A stretch of 64,000 nt of DNA from Hymenobacter sp. BT730 (GCF_030542105.1 NZ_JAUOFB010000001.1:496001-560000); one strand, 5' to 3'; counted from the stretch's first letter, positions 16,189-24,072 are shown. Numbers and translations: made by a program. The notes: generated by a model not told the origin, from the letters alone.

Positions 16189-17826
16189 ATGCCTGCTTCG
16201 CTTTCCGCTCCCCTTGATGCGCCCAAAGCTACCCTCTGGACGCCCTTCACTTACTCCCTGTTTCGCGCTATCTGGATTGCTTCCGTGGTATCCAACATTG
16301 GTACCTGGATGCAGAATGTGGCGGGCGTGTGGCTGGTTACCACGCTAACCACCTCGGCCCTGCTGGTCGCCCTGATGCAAACGGCCACCAGTTTGCCCTC
16401 CTTTCTGCTGAGCCTGCCTGCCGGCGCTATGGGCGACCTGGTAGACCGGCGCAAGCTGCTGCTGGTAACGCAGGGCTTTATGGCGGTAGTGGCCGTGTGG
16501 CTGGGTGCCTTGTCCCTGATGGGTGAGATTTCGGCGCTTGGCGTGCTGGGCTTCACGTTTATGCTGGGCATTGGGGCCGCCCTGAACGCGCCTATCTGGC
16601 AAACAGTAACCATTGAGCTGGTGCCCCGGCAGGCACTGCCGTTTGCCATTACGCTGAACGGGGTGAGCAACAACATTGCCCGGGCCGTGGGGCCAGCCAT
16701 TGGCGGGGCCATCATTGCTTACTACTCGCCGGGTTGGGTGTTTCTCTTGAATGGGGTGTCGTTTCTGGGTACCTGGGCTGTGGTGTACCGCTGGAAGCGC
16801 AGCACCGAAGCCACCAGCGGCCCCGCCGAAAACTTCACGGGGGCCCTGCGGGCCGGGCTGCGTTACGTGCAGTATTCGCCGGCTATTTATGCGGTGCTGG
16901 TGCGCACATTTGCCTTTTCTTTTGGGGCCAGCGCCATGTGGGCCCTGCTCTCCGTAGTGGTGGCACGTAAGCTGCATCTCAGCTCCGGGCACTATGGCAT
17001 TATGCTGTCCTGGTTGGGAGCCGGGGCCGTGGCGGGGGCTTTTCTGATGGGCCGGGCCGGGCATCGGCTCAACTTCAACCAGCGGGTACTATTAGGCACG
17101 CTGGCCTTTGTGGGCACCAACCTGGCCTTGGCCCTGCTTACCTCGGTGTACCTGCTGTACCCGGTCATGTTCCTCTCGGGCATTGCCTGGCTGATGGTGA
17201 TGACGAGCTTCAGCACCACCGTGCAGCTACACGTGCCCAAGTGGGTGCAGGCGCGGGTGGTTAGTATTTACATGCTGCTGTTTCAGGCGGGCCTCTCTCT
17301 GGGCAGCGTGGTTTGGGGTGAGCTAGCCGACCGTACCAGCCTGGAGCTGTCGTTGCTGGTCACTGCTGGCTGGATGTTGGCCAGCATGCTGCTGGCGCTG
17401 CCCTTTCCCATGCGCTCAGCCGAAGGGCTGGACCTGGCGCCCGCCGAACACTGGCCCGACCCCGAAGTACACGGCGACATTGACCCCGACGACGGCCCCG
17501 TGGTAGTGATGATAGAATACCATGTGCCCGCTGCCAACTGGCCCGCCTTCCGGCAGGCGGCCACCCAGCTCACCCGCCTGCGCCTCCGCGACGGAGCCTT
17601 GCGCGCCGGGGTATTCACGGACGTGGCTCAACCCGAAAAGATTACCGAATTCTTTTACGTGGCTACCTGGGGCGAGCATGAGCGCCAGCACCACCGCTTC
17701 ACCCGCGAAGACGTGGCCGTAGAAAGCCAGGTACGGCAATTTCATACCGGGCCAGAACCGCCCCGCGTAACCCATTTCCTGGCTTTCCCCAAAACGGCTA
17801 ATGTGGAAGTAGCTGCTTCCGTGTAG
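16189..17826 (+). CDS. MFS transporter (EntS/TetA-like MFS_3 family) with C-terminal dimeric alpha-beta barrel-like domain
   Basis: A 545-residue protein. The first ~420 residues form 12 probable membrane helices with MFS motifs (GAMGDLVDRRKLLLVTQ between helices 2 and 3, RAVGPAIGGAII in helix 5). This resembles the MFS_3/enterobactin-exporter group. After the last helix a ~110-residue soluble domain begins near VVVMIEYHVPAANWPAF, contains DVAQPEKITEFFYVATWGEH and ends with HFLAFPK, which looks like an antibiotic-biosynthesis-monooxygenase-type ferredoxin-like barrel. Likely an exporter of a small molecule; the ligand is unknown. The ATG at 16189 was chosen over an in-frame TTG at 16165. Confidence 0.85.
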   Translation: MPASLSAPLDAPKATLWTPFTYSLFRAIWIASVVSNIGTWMQNVAGVWLVTTLTTSALLVALMQTATSLPSFLLSLPAGAMGDLVDRRKLLLVTQGFMAVVAVWLGALSLMGEISALGVLGFTFMLGIGAALNAPIWQTVTIELVPRQALPFAITLNGVSNNIARAVGPAIGGAIIAYYSPGWVFLLNGVSFLGTWAVVYRWKRSTEATSGPAENFTGALRAGLRYVQYSPAIYAVLVRTFAFSFGASAMWALLSVVVARKLHLSSGHYGIMLSWLGAGAVAGAFLMGRAGHRLNFNQRVLLGTLAFVGTNLALALLTSVYLLYPVMFLSGIAWLMVMTSFSTTVQLHVPKWVQARVVSIYMLLFQAGLSLGSVVWGELADRTSLELSLLVTAGWMLASMLLALPFPMRSAEGLDLAPAEHWPDPEVHGDIDPDDGPVVVMIEYHVPAANWPAFRQAATQLTRLRLRDGALRAGVFTDVAQPEKITEFFYVATWGEHERQHHRFTREDVAVESQVRQFHTGPEPPRVTHFLAFPKTANVEVAASV

Positions 17827-17935
17827 GGGGGGATGATGTTGGCAATCAGGGATTTATCAATTGAAAAAAGGAGTGGTTAACATAAGATTCAGGGGTTTAG
17901 TTCAAAGTTGGGTACAGGAATTTTACTTCCGGCAC

Positions 17936-17943
17936 TAACTTTG
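17936..17943 (+). promoter_or_regulatory. Bacteroidetes-type -7 promoter element
   Basis: TAACTTTG matches TAnnTTTG, the -7 consensus of the Bacteroidetes primary sigma factor, 44 bp before the ATG at 17987. No clear TTG at the usual -33 distance is seen. Confidence 0.5.
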
Positions 17944-17986
17944 TAGCATTCCAAGTCTCTTGTCTATTACTCTTTTCCGCATCGAT

Positions 17987-18322
17987 ATGCCCAAACTTCT
18001 GCTTGTGCTGCTCCTGGCCCTTCTGGTGCTGGTAGAGCCGGGCCAGGCGGTGGCAGAATCGTCTAGCGTTGCGCTGGCCGAAACTGCCCTGTTGCTGAGC
18101 CCCCCCAAAGTACCACGCCCAGTGTACAGACGGTATAAAGGCAACAGCCGCAGTAAAAAGAAGCGCCTGGGCCCATTCCGGCGCTGGGCAGCATACCGCA
18201 AAGCCAAGCGGAAGAATAAAGGCGCACCCACCAGAAAAGCTGCCCCGGCCCGTCAGGGTGTCATCAAGGTAGATGCTCCGGATATGAAGATGCCGGCACC
18301 ACCGCCCGCTCCAAAACCATAA
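17987..18322 (+). CDS. Small, very basic secreted protein
   Basis: A 111-residue protein. MPKLLLVLLLALLVLVEPGQ is a signal peptide. The mature protein is rich in Lys/Arg (RRYKGNSRSKKKRLGPFRRW, then AAYRKAKRKNKGAPTRK) and ends in a Pro-rich tail. No family recognised. It may bind an acidic polymer, but that is speculation. A degraded copy of its basic segment is at 20640-20837, so it was once duplicated. Transcription probably starts from the -7 element at 17936 and ends at the hairpin at 18343. Confidence 0.7.
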   Translation: MPKLLLVLLLALLVLVEPGQAVAESSSVALAETALLLSPPKVPRPVYRRYKGNSRSKKKRLGPFRRWAAYRKAKRKNKGAPTRKAAPARQGVIKVDAPDMKMPAPPPAPKP

Positions 18323-18342
18323 GCTTGCTCTATAGTGCTTTC

Positions 18343-18380
18343 AACAGCCGCATCTCCTTTGGGAGATGCGGCTGTTTTTA
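18343..18380 (+). terminator. Rho-independent terminator
   Basis: A 15-bp perfect stem (AACAGCCGCATCTCC and its complement) with loop TTTG and a following T-run, 20 bp after the stop of the basic secreted protein. Confidence 0.9.
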
Positions 18381-18520
18381 TATGTGGTAGCAAGGCTTGG
18401 AGTAATAACCAGGTCTGCAGACAAGCAAGATTCAATCAATGATATGTTAATTTTATTAGTATTATTTGCTATTACAATTAGTAATAAATATATTCGTTTC
18501 TACATACTTATAACTCCATC

Positions 18521-19081
18521 ATGCTTATGAACCTGCTCAAGAAAGTAGCCCTGGGATTGGGCGCCGTGGTAGTACTGCTTACCCTGGTAGCATATGTGTT
18601 ACCCCGTAAAGTACATGTGGAACGCACTCAAACCATTACGGCCGCGCCGGAAGCAGTATTTGCGCAGGTAAATACCCTGCGCAACTGGGAGCAATGGTCG
18701 CCGTGGCATAAGCTCGACCCTCACATGAAGCTGAGCTATACCGGCCCTGCGGCCGGCCCGGGCGCCAGCTATGCCTGGACCAGTGCGCAGCGCAACGTAG
18801 GCACTGGCCTTTGCACCATCACCCACAGCCAGCCTTTCTCCCGCATCGATACTGATTTGAAGTTTGGGGAGGAAGCGGGTAAAACCACCAGTTACTACCT
18901 GTTTGAGGAAGCGCCCGAAGGAACCAAAGTCACTTGGGGCATGGACCTGGATATGGGCCTGAACCCTTTAGGCCGCTATATGGGCCTACTGATGGATGGT
19001 ATGATTGGAGCCGATTTCGAAAAAGGCCTGCATAATTTGCAGCAAGTGGTGGGTAGCCAGCCCGTAACGGTAGCCCCCTAA
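18521..19081 (+). CDS. SRPBCC family protein with N-terminal membrane anchor
   Basis: A 186-residue protein. The first ~28 residues (LLKKVALGLGAVVVLLTLVA) form one membrane helix with the N terminus inside. The rest is a START/SRPBCC helix-grip domain, with ITAAPEAVFAQVNTLRNWEQ near the beginning and LGRYMGLLMDGMIGADFEKG in the long C-terminal helix. Members bind lipophilic ligands or act as polyketide cyclase-like proteins. The substrate is unknown. The upstream 100 bp is AT-rich. The ATG at 18521 is followed by another at 18527; both are plausible. Confidence 0.85.
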   Translation: MLMNLLKKVALGLGAVVVLLTLVAYVLPRKVHVERTQTITAAPEAVFAQVNTLRNWEQWSPWHKLDPHMKLSYTGPAAGPGASYAWTSAQRNVGTGLCTITHSQPFSRIDTDLKFGEEAGKTTSYYLFEEAPEGTKVTWGMDLDMGLNPLGRYMGLLMDGMIGADFEKGLHNLQQVVGSQPVTVAP

Positions 19082-19228
19082 GCAGCGCATTCTATTTCTT
19101 TGGGAGATGATACCCCCACGGCCCGGTCGCAGCAGTGCGGCCGGGCCGTTTGTATGCGGTATCAGCACGACGCTTCGCCAGCTTTTCTACCGAAACTTAG
19201 ACCACGCCATGGGCCCGGTAGCTACTGG

Positions 19229-19534
19229 TTAAGGCTGTACCGTTGGCCTAGGTGCTGCTTCCGGGGCTGGTTGTTGCGACGCCAGTACTACTTCCGCCAT
19301 GGCTTTCAGGTCCAGGTCGTCAAGGAATCCGTCGCAGAGGGTGAGGATGGAATACAGGTAGCGCTTTAGTTCCTGAGGAGCTGGCTGGGGTTGGCGCAGG
19401 GCGGCCTGCACCAGGTGCAGGGATAAATCAGCCAGCAGGAATTGCCGGCGGGGACCAGCGGACGTCTGCTGCAGCGCCGCGCTTTCCGTAAGGGCATGCG
19501 CCTGGTGGACCAGCTGAAGAATAGGCTCGTTCAT
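19229..19534 (-). CDS. Small helical hypothetical protein
   Basis: A 101-residue soluble protein starting MNEPILQLVHQAHALTESAA. It is probably all-helical, with Leu/Gln/Ala-rich amphipathic stretches (FLLADLSLHLVQAALRQ, ELKRYLYSILTLCDGFLDDL) and a Pro-rich C terminus. No family recognised. The longest ORF starts at 19606 but its extra 24 residues look like untranslated upstream sequence. Confidence 0.55.
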   Translation of the reverse strand: MNEPILQLVHQAHALTESAALQQTSAGPRRQFLLADLSLHLVQAALRQPQPAPQELKRYLYSILTLCDGFLDDLDLKAMAEVVLASQQPAPEAAPRPTVQP

Positions 19535-19616
19535 AGGTTTAGGAGTGCAAGAGCAGCAAAGTACTACGCTGGCAGGAGATAGTAAACAGCGCACTACACC
19601 AGACAAGCTGCTTCCT

Positions 19617-20498
19617 TTATTTCAGATATGCCGAGGCCTTCACCACGTGATAGGCCGGATCAGTAGCAAAAATGCCTTGCAGGGAAGCCACATGCCGGCC
19701 CCCGATGATGGTGAGAATACGGGAGCTGCTGGTAGTCAGCTGCGTGGTCACTATGTTGGAGTAAATCTTCAGGTCGCGGTTATAGATAACGGAAATAAAC
19801 TCTGCCCCCACGTAATGCGGATTAATAAAGGCGGCATCCACCATAGGGTCGGGCTTTAGGGTGCCATTGGTTACACGGGCTGGGGTGCGATACACCAGCG
19901 TGTGCAGCTGCTGCAGAAAAGACGGACTATTGAGAAAGGAGTAAAGCCCGGAAAGCGTGCGGGTGCCATTCTCAAATTGCTCCATCACGGGTTTATAGAA
20001 CTGCCGATGCTCTGCGGTGGCCTGCTCATACAGCGCTACGTTAGTGCCCTGGTTTAAAATACTCTGCGAGGTGCCGCCCGGCGAGTTAACGCAGTAAATC
20101 CGGTTGATGCCCAGGCGCTTGCCCAGCGCAAACCCCAACTGAAACGTCTCGGAACGGCCATCGGGGAGGCTGTCCAGCACCAGCTGGCCCTGCCGGTAGC
20201 GCTGGTACAGGCTGTCGATGCGGACCTGCTGCTCGGGCAACTCTTCCACCATAATGGCATCGGGGCGGAAGCGTAGCAGCTGCTCGTGCAGGGCTGCCAG
20301 CTCCTTCTGTCGCCGGGGCGTGAACACATCCGTCAGGGGGGTACTGGCTTTACGCAGCTGTCCCAGGTGGGGCGAGGCAAACAGCCAGATTTCGGTGGGG
20401 CGCCCGGCTGTGGCAGATGGGCGGGTGGGCAGCGTATGCGTAGTCGTGCAGCTAAACAGGCCCGCCAGCAACATTAAACCGTGTAATAATCGGGGCAT
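19617..20498 (-). CDS. DUF5694 domain lipoprotein
   Basis: A 293-residue protein with signal peptide and lipobox (LLAGLFSC, Cys17). The domain begins near EIWLFASPHLGQLRK and continues with FRPDAIMVEELPEQQ and FQLGFALGKRLGINRIYCVN, segments typical of DUF5694 proteins, which are distantly similar to TraB/PrgY and EreA-like folds. The ends of the domain are GAEFISVIYNRDLKIYSNI and IIGGRHVASLQGIF. It may be an outer-membrane-associated hydrolase, but no activity is established for the family. Confidence 0.8.
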   Translation of the reverse strand: MPRLLHGLMLLAGLFSCTTTHTLPTRPSATAGRPTEIWLFASPHLGQLRKASTPLTDVFTPRRQKELAALHEQLLRFRPDAIMVEELPEQQVRIDSLYQRYRQGQLVLDSLPDGRSETFQLGFALGKRLGINRIYCVNSPGGTSQSILNQGTNVALYEQATAEHRQFYKPVMEQFENGTRTLSGLYSFLNSPSFLQQLHTLVYRTPARVTNGTLKPDPMVDAAFINPHYVGAEFISVIYNRDLKIYSNIVTTQLTTSSSRILTIIGGRHVASLQGIFATDPAYHVVKASAYLK

Positions 20499-20639
20499 AG
20501 AAATAAGGAGAGATGATATCGGCGGCGAAAAGCCAGGGGTAGCCCCTGGGCCGTTTGGTTTCCATAAGGAGACGAAATGTAGCCTGCCGGTTGGCAGCCA
20601 CAGGAGAAAATCTGCTCGCGTAGCCTATCCTCCATTCTT

Positions 20640-20837
20640 CCTCCTACTGGTGCTGCCCTGGTGCTGGCCCTGCCACGTTGGGCGGCCTGCCGCAAGGCCA
20701 AGCGCAAGCAGAAAACTGCCCCAGACCGCAAAGTTGTGATTCGGGTAGATGCGCTTTTTAGAGGCATTTTGCAGCAAAGCCGTGCGCCAGAATTAGGGAA
20801 TAATCAAACTATTTTTTGTACAGCTATAAAAAAATAA
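20640..20837 (+). pseudogene. Decayed copy of the basic secreted protein gene at 17987
   Basis: In one frame the sequence reads RWAACRKAKRKQKTAPDRK followed by VVIRVDAL. The intact gene at 17987 has RRWAAYRKAKRKNKGAPTRK and later QGVIKVDAP. DNA similarity is also clear (AAAACTGCCCC ... GTAGATGC in both). The frame has no start codon and a stop 60 codons or so upstream; a hydrophobic LVLPWCWP-type segment lies in another frame, suggesting a frameshift or deletion within the signal peptide. The reading frame ends at TAA 20837. The rest of 20499-21030 is AT-rich and holds no other gene. Confidence 0.45.
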
Positions 20838-21030
20838 CAATATTTTTATTGAATTACTTATTATTACACGGGCTGTACCGATCTGATAAAATATTGCCTG
20901 GAAAATTGATTTAACAACAAGCTATCCAGCCCTCTACATCTCTGTGAAAATCCCGAATACAGTTCAATACGCGCTTTTTTCAAGGCGGCGCTGCCGTCAT
21001 CTATTCTTTCCAACCACCACCTATTTCATC

Positions 21031-21954
21031 ATGATGAAAAGTTTACTCAAAACTACCCTGTTTTCGCTGCTGGTTAGCTTCAGCCTTGCTGCCTGCTCAG
21101 ACAAGGAAATGGCTGACGTTAATCTGGCTACCACTGCAGTACAGGATGCCGGTAAGAAAACCAGCTATGATGCTCCCACGCTTACGGGTGCCAGCTCTAC
21201 TCAAACATCAATAAACATTAAGGTTACTGCGGGGGCATCCGGAATGCCCGCTGGCTTCTCTGTTCAGTGGATGAAGGCTGCCGATTTTGCTGCCAATGGT
21301 AATTCCTGGTTGGAAACGCCTAGTCTCTGCAACGGGGGCTTTTCGGGCAACGCAAACCTGTCGCGCTATAATCTGGCCGCCGGTGAATCGGTTACTATCA
21401 ATATCGGAGAGTTCCTGTTTGATAACGGCGCCTCCACCAACTGTAATGGGGCTCTGGTGTGCGGTACGCAATACGTATTCCGGGCCTTTGCGCACGCCAA
21501 CAGCGCATTTACCCGCAGCGGCTATACCGGCAACCTGACCGGCAGTACGCTTTCCTGCGTCGCTGCAAAAACGTGCACGTTTTCCCAGGGCTACTGGAAA
21601 ACCCACGGCCCTGTGCCCGTTGGCAATAACACCAATACCTGGGCTGTAACTTCCCTGAAGCTGGGCACTGTTTCCTACACAGACCTCCAGCTGCTGCGTA
21701 TTTTTAATACCCCAGCCCAGGGCAATGGCCTGCTGGCGTTAGCGCACCAGCTCATCGCCGCCAAGCTGAACGTTGCTAAAGGCGCTGATAGTAAGGTTAT
21801 AGCGCCCAGCATAGTAGCTGCCGATGCCCTCATTAGCGGAAAGGTAATACCTCCGGTAGGCGCGGGCTACCTGGCGCCTGGCGCCACCAGCACCCTAATC
21901 ACGGCCCTGGCCAATTACAACGAAGGCGCCACCGGCCCTGGTCACTGCAACTAA
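21031..21954 (+). CDS. Lipoprotein with beta-sandwich and C-rich QGYWKTHG domain
   Basis: A 307-residue exported lipoprotein (MMKSLLKTTLFSLLVSFSLAAC, Cys22). The middle part reads APTLTGASSTQTSINIKVTA and looks like a fibronectin-III-like domain. Two Cys pairs (CNGGF, NCNGALVCG) probably form disulfides. The C-terminal third contains CTFSQGYWKTHGPVP and then LAHQLIAAKLNVAKGADS, a pattern seen in Gram-negative and Gram-positive surface proteins with a C-x-x-x-QGYWKxH motif, probably structural. The upstream ~100 bp is AT-rich. A GTG at 20944 also opens the frame, but the ATG at 21031 starts the signal peptide. Confidence 0.75.
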   Translation: MMKSLLKTTLFSLLVSFSLAACSDKEMADVNLATTAVQDAGKKTSYDAPTLTGASSTQTSINIKVTAGASGMPAGFSVQWMKAADFAANGNSWLETPSLCNGGFSGNANLSRYNLAAGESVTINIGEFLFDNGASTNCNGALVCGTQYVFRAFAHANSAFTRSGYTGNLTGSTLSCVAAKTCTFSQGYWKTHGPVPVGNNTNTWAVTSLKLGTVSYTDLQLLRIFNTPAQGNGLLALAHQLIAAKLNVAKGADSKVIAPSIVAADALISGKVIPPVGAGYLAPGATSTLITALANYNEGATGPGHCN

Positions 21955-22063
21955 CCGGGCAACGCCAAGGCGTCCCGGCTGCACGAACATGTGCCCTATT
22001 AAGCCGCTTGGCCCCGCCGCAACACGTTATGAGGTGTTCTTGACGAACTCCTGGACTGCTTCG

Positions 22064-22106
22064 CCACAAAAAAAGGACAGCTATACTAGCTGTCCTTTTT
22101 TTGTGG
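22064..22106. terminator. Bidirectional terminator
   Basis: A perfect 19-bp inverted repeat (CCACAAAAAAAGGACAGCT and its complement) with loop ATACT. It has a long A/T part in both arms, which fits termination of the + lipoprotein gene at 21954 and the - secreted protein gene ending at 22178. Confidence 0.9.
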
Positions 22107-22177
22107 TGGCTGGTGGCTTGCACCACTTCTTTAACCGGGCACCCGCGTTGTCTGCCGCCAACGGGGCACCTGCCTTT

Positions 22178-22585
22178 CTACTCCTCGTCGGCCATAGCCG
22201 TCATCGATACCGAACCCAGGCGGGCGGAACGCTCCAATTTGGTGTTGATGTCCAGTGTATAGCGGGTAATGTCTTTGCCCACTCTCACTATAAAGGCATA
22301 CTCCCCATCGGGTAGCTCCCGCACGTTCAGCTTGCTGCCGAAAACAGCCTTCTTGTTGAACTGATTGTACAGCACCTTATTGTCGCTGAGTCGTATCACT
22401 TTTAGCTCCCCACGCTGCAGCTGAGGGTTACTCACGCGTACCAGGTAGGTGAAGTCCGTTACTTTATCAACGCAAACGGGCTGAGGACGAGCCGAGGACT
22501 GGGCCTGAGCGGACTGGGTAAAACCCAGACTGGCGCAGGCGGCCACCAGTAGCAGGCGGGGGGCTTGTTGCAAGAGCGTTTTCAT
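22178..22585 (-). CDS. Small secreted protein, paralogue A of a tandem pair
   Basis: A 135-residue exported protein. MKTLLQQAPRLLLVAACASL begins the signal peptide, which ends near SAQAQ. The mature domain has VCVDKVTDFTYLVRVSNPQLQ, LKVIRLSDNKVLYNQ, LNVRELPDGEYAFIVRVGKD and ITRYTLDINTKLERS, which aligns over its length with paralogue B (22937) and more distantly with the 15515 protein. It ends in a short acidic tail ADEE absent from B. No known family was recognised; the fold is probably a small beta sandwich. The start is confirmed by paralogue alignment; an upstream extension to 22678 is leader sequence. Confidence 0.75.
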   Translation of the reverse strand: MKTLLQQAPRLLLVAACASLGFTQSAQAQSSARPQPVCVDKVTDFTYLVRVSNPQLQRGELKVIRLSDNKVLYNQFNKKAVFGSKLNVRELPDGEYAFIVRVGKDITRYTLDINTKLERSARLGSVSMTAMADEE

Positions 22586-22680
22586 AACGTAGTGTGGTAA
22601 AAAGGTTGGAAAAAACAGCTGCCAGCCTGGCGGCGAAGCAGTACTTGTATGATGTATCATAGACACCGTTTTCCACACAG
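22586..22680 (-). promoter_or_regulatory. Conserved leader of paralogue A
   Basis: The sequence before the ATG of paralogue A resembles that before paralogue B (23345-23440) with blocks such as CGAAGCAGTACT, CATAGACACC and the stretch beside the ATG. The tandem duplication therefore included the promoter or 5' UTR. The exact promoter elements are not clear. Confidence 0.45.
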
Positions 22681-22876
22681 CGTTGCATCTATTTTTGTAT
22701 ATAATTATCTGATTATAAGAAAGATGAAGCGTTAGGGAAAGAATGCAAAAAGGCGCACTATGGTATAGGGGCAGGAGGCCTCAAAACAGGGTCCCGCAGG
22801 CTAAGTACCATCAGCCCAGGAAGCCCGACTCAAGTGGTCAGCCGTGGCCGGCAACCTATAGAGCCCGGCATCCAGT

Positions 22877-22912
22877 AAAAAAACAGGGTACAAGCCAGCA
22901 GCCTGTACCCTG
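22877..22912 (-). terminator. Rho-independent terminator of paralogue B
   Basis: On the minus strand CAGGGTACA pairs with TGTACCCTG, followed by a run of seven T, 25 bp after the paralogue B stop at 22937. Confidence 0.85.
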
Positions 22913-22936
22913 CGTGGGAAGTGCAGCAAAGACTTG

Positions 22937-23344
22937 CTACTTCAAAGCCATGGCCGTTAAGGATACCGTACCTAACCGGGCCGAGCGGTGTTCCGCTTCC
23001 GTGTGCAGGTCCAGGGTATAGCGGGTCACGTCTTTGCCTACTTTCACCACAAAGGCGTACTCCCCGTCGGGTAGCTCCTCCACATTCAGTTTGGTGCCAA
23101 AGGTGTGCTTAGAGGTAGAGTGGCTGTAGAGCACGGTATTGTCGCTGAGGCGCACTACCTGCACCTCGCTGCGTTGCTGCTGGGGGTTGCTGGCGCGCAC
23201 TATATATGTAAAGTCATTCACCTTCAGCACACTGATGGGCTGCGGTGGCAGGGCCGATTGGGCCTGGGCGGGTTGGGTGAAGCCCAGACTGGCAATGGCG
23301 GCCACCAGTAGGAGGCGAGGGGCTTGGGTTAGAAGCATTTTCAT
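22937..23344 (-). CDS. Small secreted protein, paralogue B of a tandem pair
   Basis: A 135-residue exported protein (MKMLLTQAPRLLLVAAIASL, cleavage near PAQAQ). The mature part has ISVLKVNDFTYIVRASNPQQQ, VQVVRLSDNTVLYSH, LNVEELPDGEYAFVVKVGKD and VTRYTLDLHTEAEHRSARLG, each matching paralogue A. Compared with A the differences are mostly conservative, which suggests both are functional. Function unknown; it is periplasmic or extracellular. It has its own leader (23345-23440) and terminator, so it is not simply an operon partner of A. Confidence 0.75.
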   Translation of the reverse strand: MKMLLTQAPRLLLVAAIASLGFTQPAQAQSALPPQPISVLKVNDFTYIVRASNPQQQRSEVQVVRLSDNTVLYSHSTSKHTFGTKLNVEELPDGEYAFVVKVGKDVTRYTLDLHTEAEHRSARLGTVSLTAMALK

Positions 23345-23440
23345 AGCGTGGTAGGGGGTAAGAAGGAGGTTGGAGAAAAAAGCTGCTTTGCTGGTAACGA
23401 AGCAGTACTGCTGTAATGCTCCATAAGACACCCTCGCTAC
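23345..23440 (-). promoter_or_regulatory. Conserved leader of paralogue B
   Basis: This region is similar to 22586-22680 before paralogue A, including CGAAGCAGTACT and CATAAGACACC. The rest of 23441-23660 is AT-rich and contains no gene. Confidence 0.45.
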
Positions 23441-23659
23441 CTCAACAGTTGCCCACGCATGGCCATATTATTTTATTAATTATTGAAATGATGCCAAGGT
23501 CGAGAAACCGGGTGCTTGGCTACACCTGCGCCTGCCTCCCCAATCTGCTGCTTAAGCCATTGCCGCCACCAGCTGTACGAAATCGGACAGTATGCCTGTT
23601 TCCGAACACTATCTACTGAGGCTTATTCTTGAGTAATATATATAAAATATTGAAAATCA

Positions 23660-23740
23660 ATTAATTATGAGTTTGGCACAGCGCTTGGATTCCCCTATAC
23701 AGGTTAGCGGCAGTGATGTTCACAAACGCACACTTCTTCT
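23660..23740 (+). promoter_or_regulatory. Promoter and leader of the 31-residue ORF pair
   Basis: TGGCACAGCGCTTGG (23674-23688), CCTATACAGG and GTTCACAAACGCACAC match the 15400-15466 region before the 157-residue secreted protein gene. The first element fits a sigma-54 -24/-12 pair except for G in place of C in TTGC; a TTGGCA-N17-TATACA promoter is an alternative. No such conserved block appears before the second 31-residue ORF, so both are probably on one transcript. Confidence 0.55.
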
Positions 23741-23789
23741 CCTCACCAAATCTGTATTTCAATCATCCACTCTCTTTCTCTTTTCAGCC

Positions 23790-23885
23790 ATGTCACGCTT
23801 CACTTCCTCCTCCGCTCGTTCCCTGAAATCATCTGCTTCGCTGTCGGCTTCGGCCCGCCGTCGCTCAGGCCGCTTTGTTTACTAA
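23790..23885 (+). CDS. 31-residue Arg/Ser-rich microprotein, copy 1
   Basis: A 31-codon ORF starting MSRFTSSSARS and ending ARRRSGRFVY. It aligns without gaps with the ORF at 23944 (19 of 31 identical residues). Eight of the identical residues use different codons, which suggests selection on the peptide. It also resembles residues 1-29 of the secreted protein at 15515 (MKRF... RRHLGRFTF). It has no hydrophobic core, so unlike that protein it is not a signal peptide by itself. Function unknown; it may be a bioactive basic peptide, a regulatory leader peptide or a truncated paralogue. Confidence 0.5.
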   Translation: MSRFTSSSARSLKSSASLSASARRRSGRFVY

Positions 23886-23943
23886 GCGGGGCTGCGCCTG
23901 CATCACCAGTATCTAGTCCATTCATCCTTTTCCTTTCTGAGCC

Positions 23944-24039
23944 ATGAAACGTTTTGTTGCTTCCTCCGCCCTTAGTGTCCGTCCTGCTACTTCACTTTCT
24001 GCTGCTTCTCGCCGTCGGCTGGGCCGCTTTGTTTACTAA
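23944..24039 (+). CDS. 31-residue Arg/Ser-rich microprotein, copy 2
   Basis: A 31-codon ORF starting MKRFVASSALS and ending SRRRLGRFVY, in tandem with the previous ORF 58 bp upstream. The last residues (RRR-x-GRFVY) and the sequence just after the stop (GCTGCGCCTGCAT) are shared with copy 1. Its first residues MKRF are the same as those of the secreted protein at 15515. It has the same length as copy 1 although only 19 residues match, consistent with selection for length. Function unknown. Confidence 0.5.
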   Translation: MKRFVASSALSVRPATSLSAASRRRLGRFVY

Positions 24040-24072
24040 GGCTGCGCCTGCATAAGCCAGAAGATTACCACC

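Noticed and set aside
22743..23021. 92-codon + strand ORF
   Set aside because: It runs through the terminator and the antisense of paralogue B; the composition is not protein-like.
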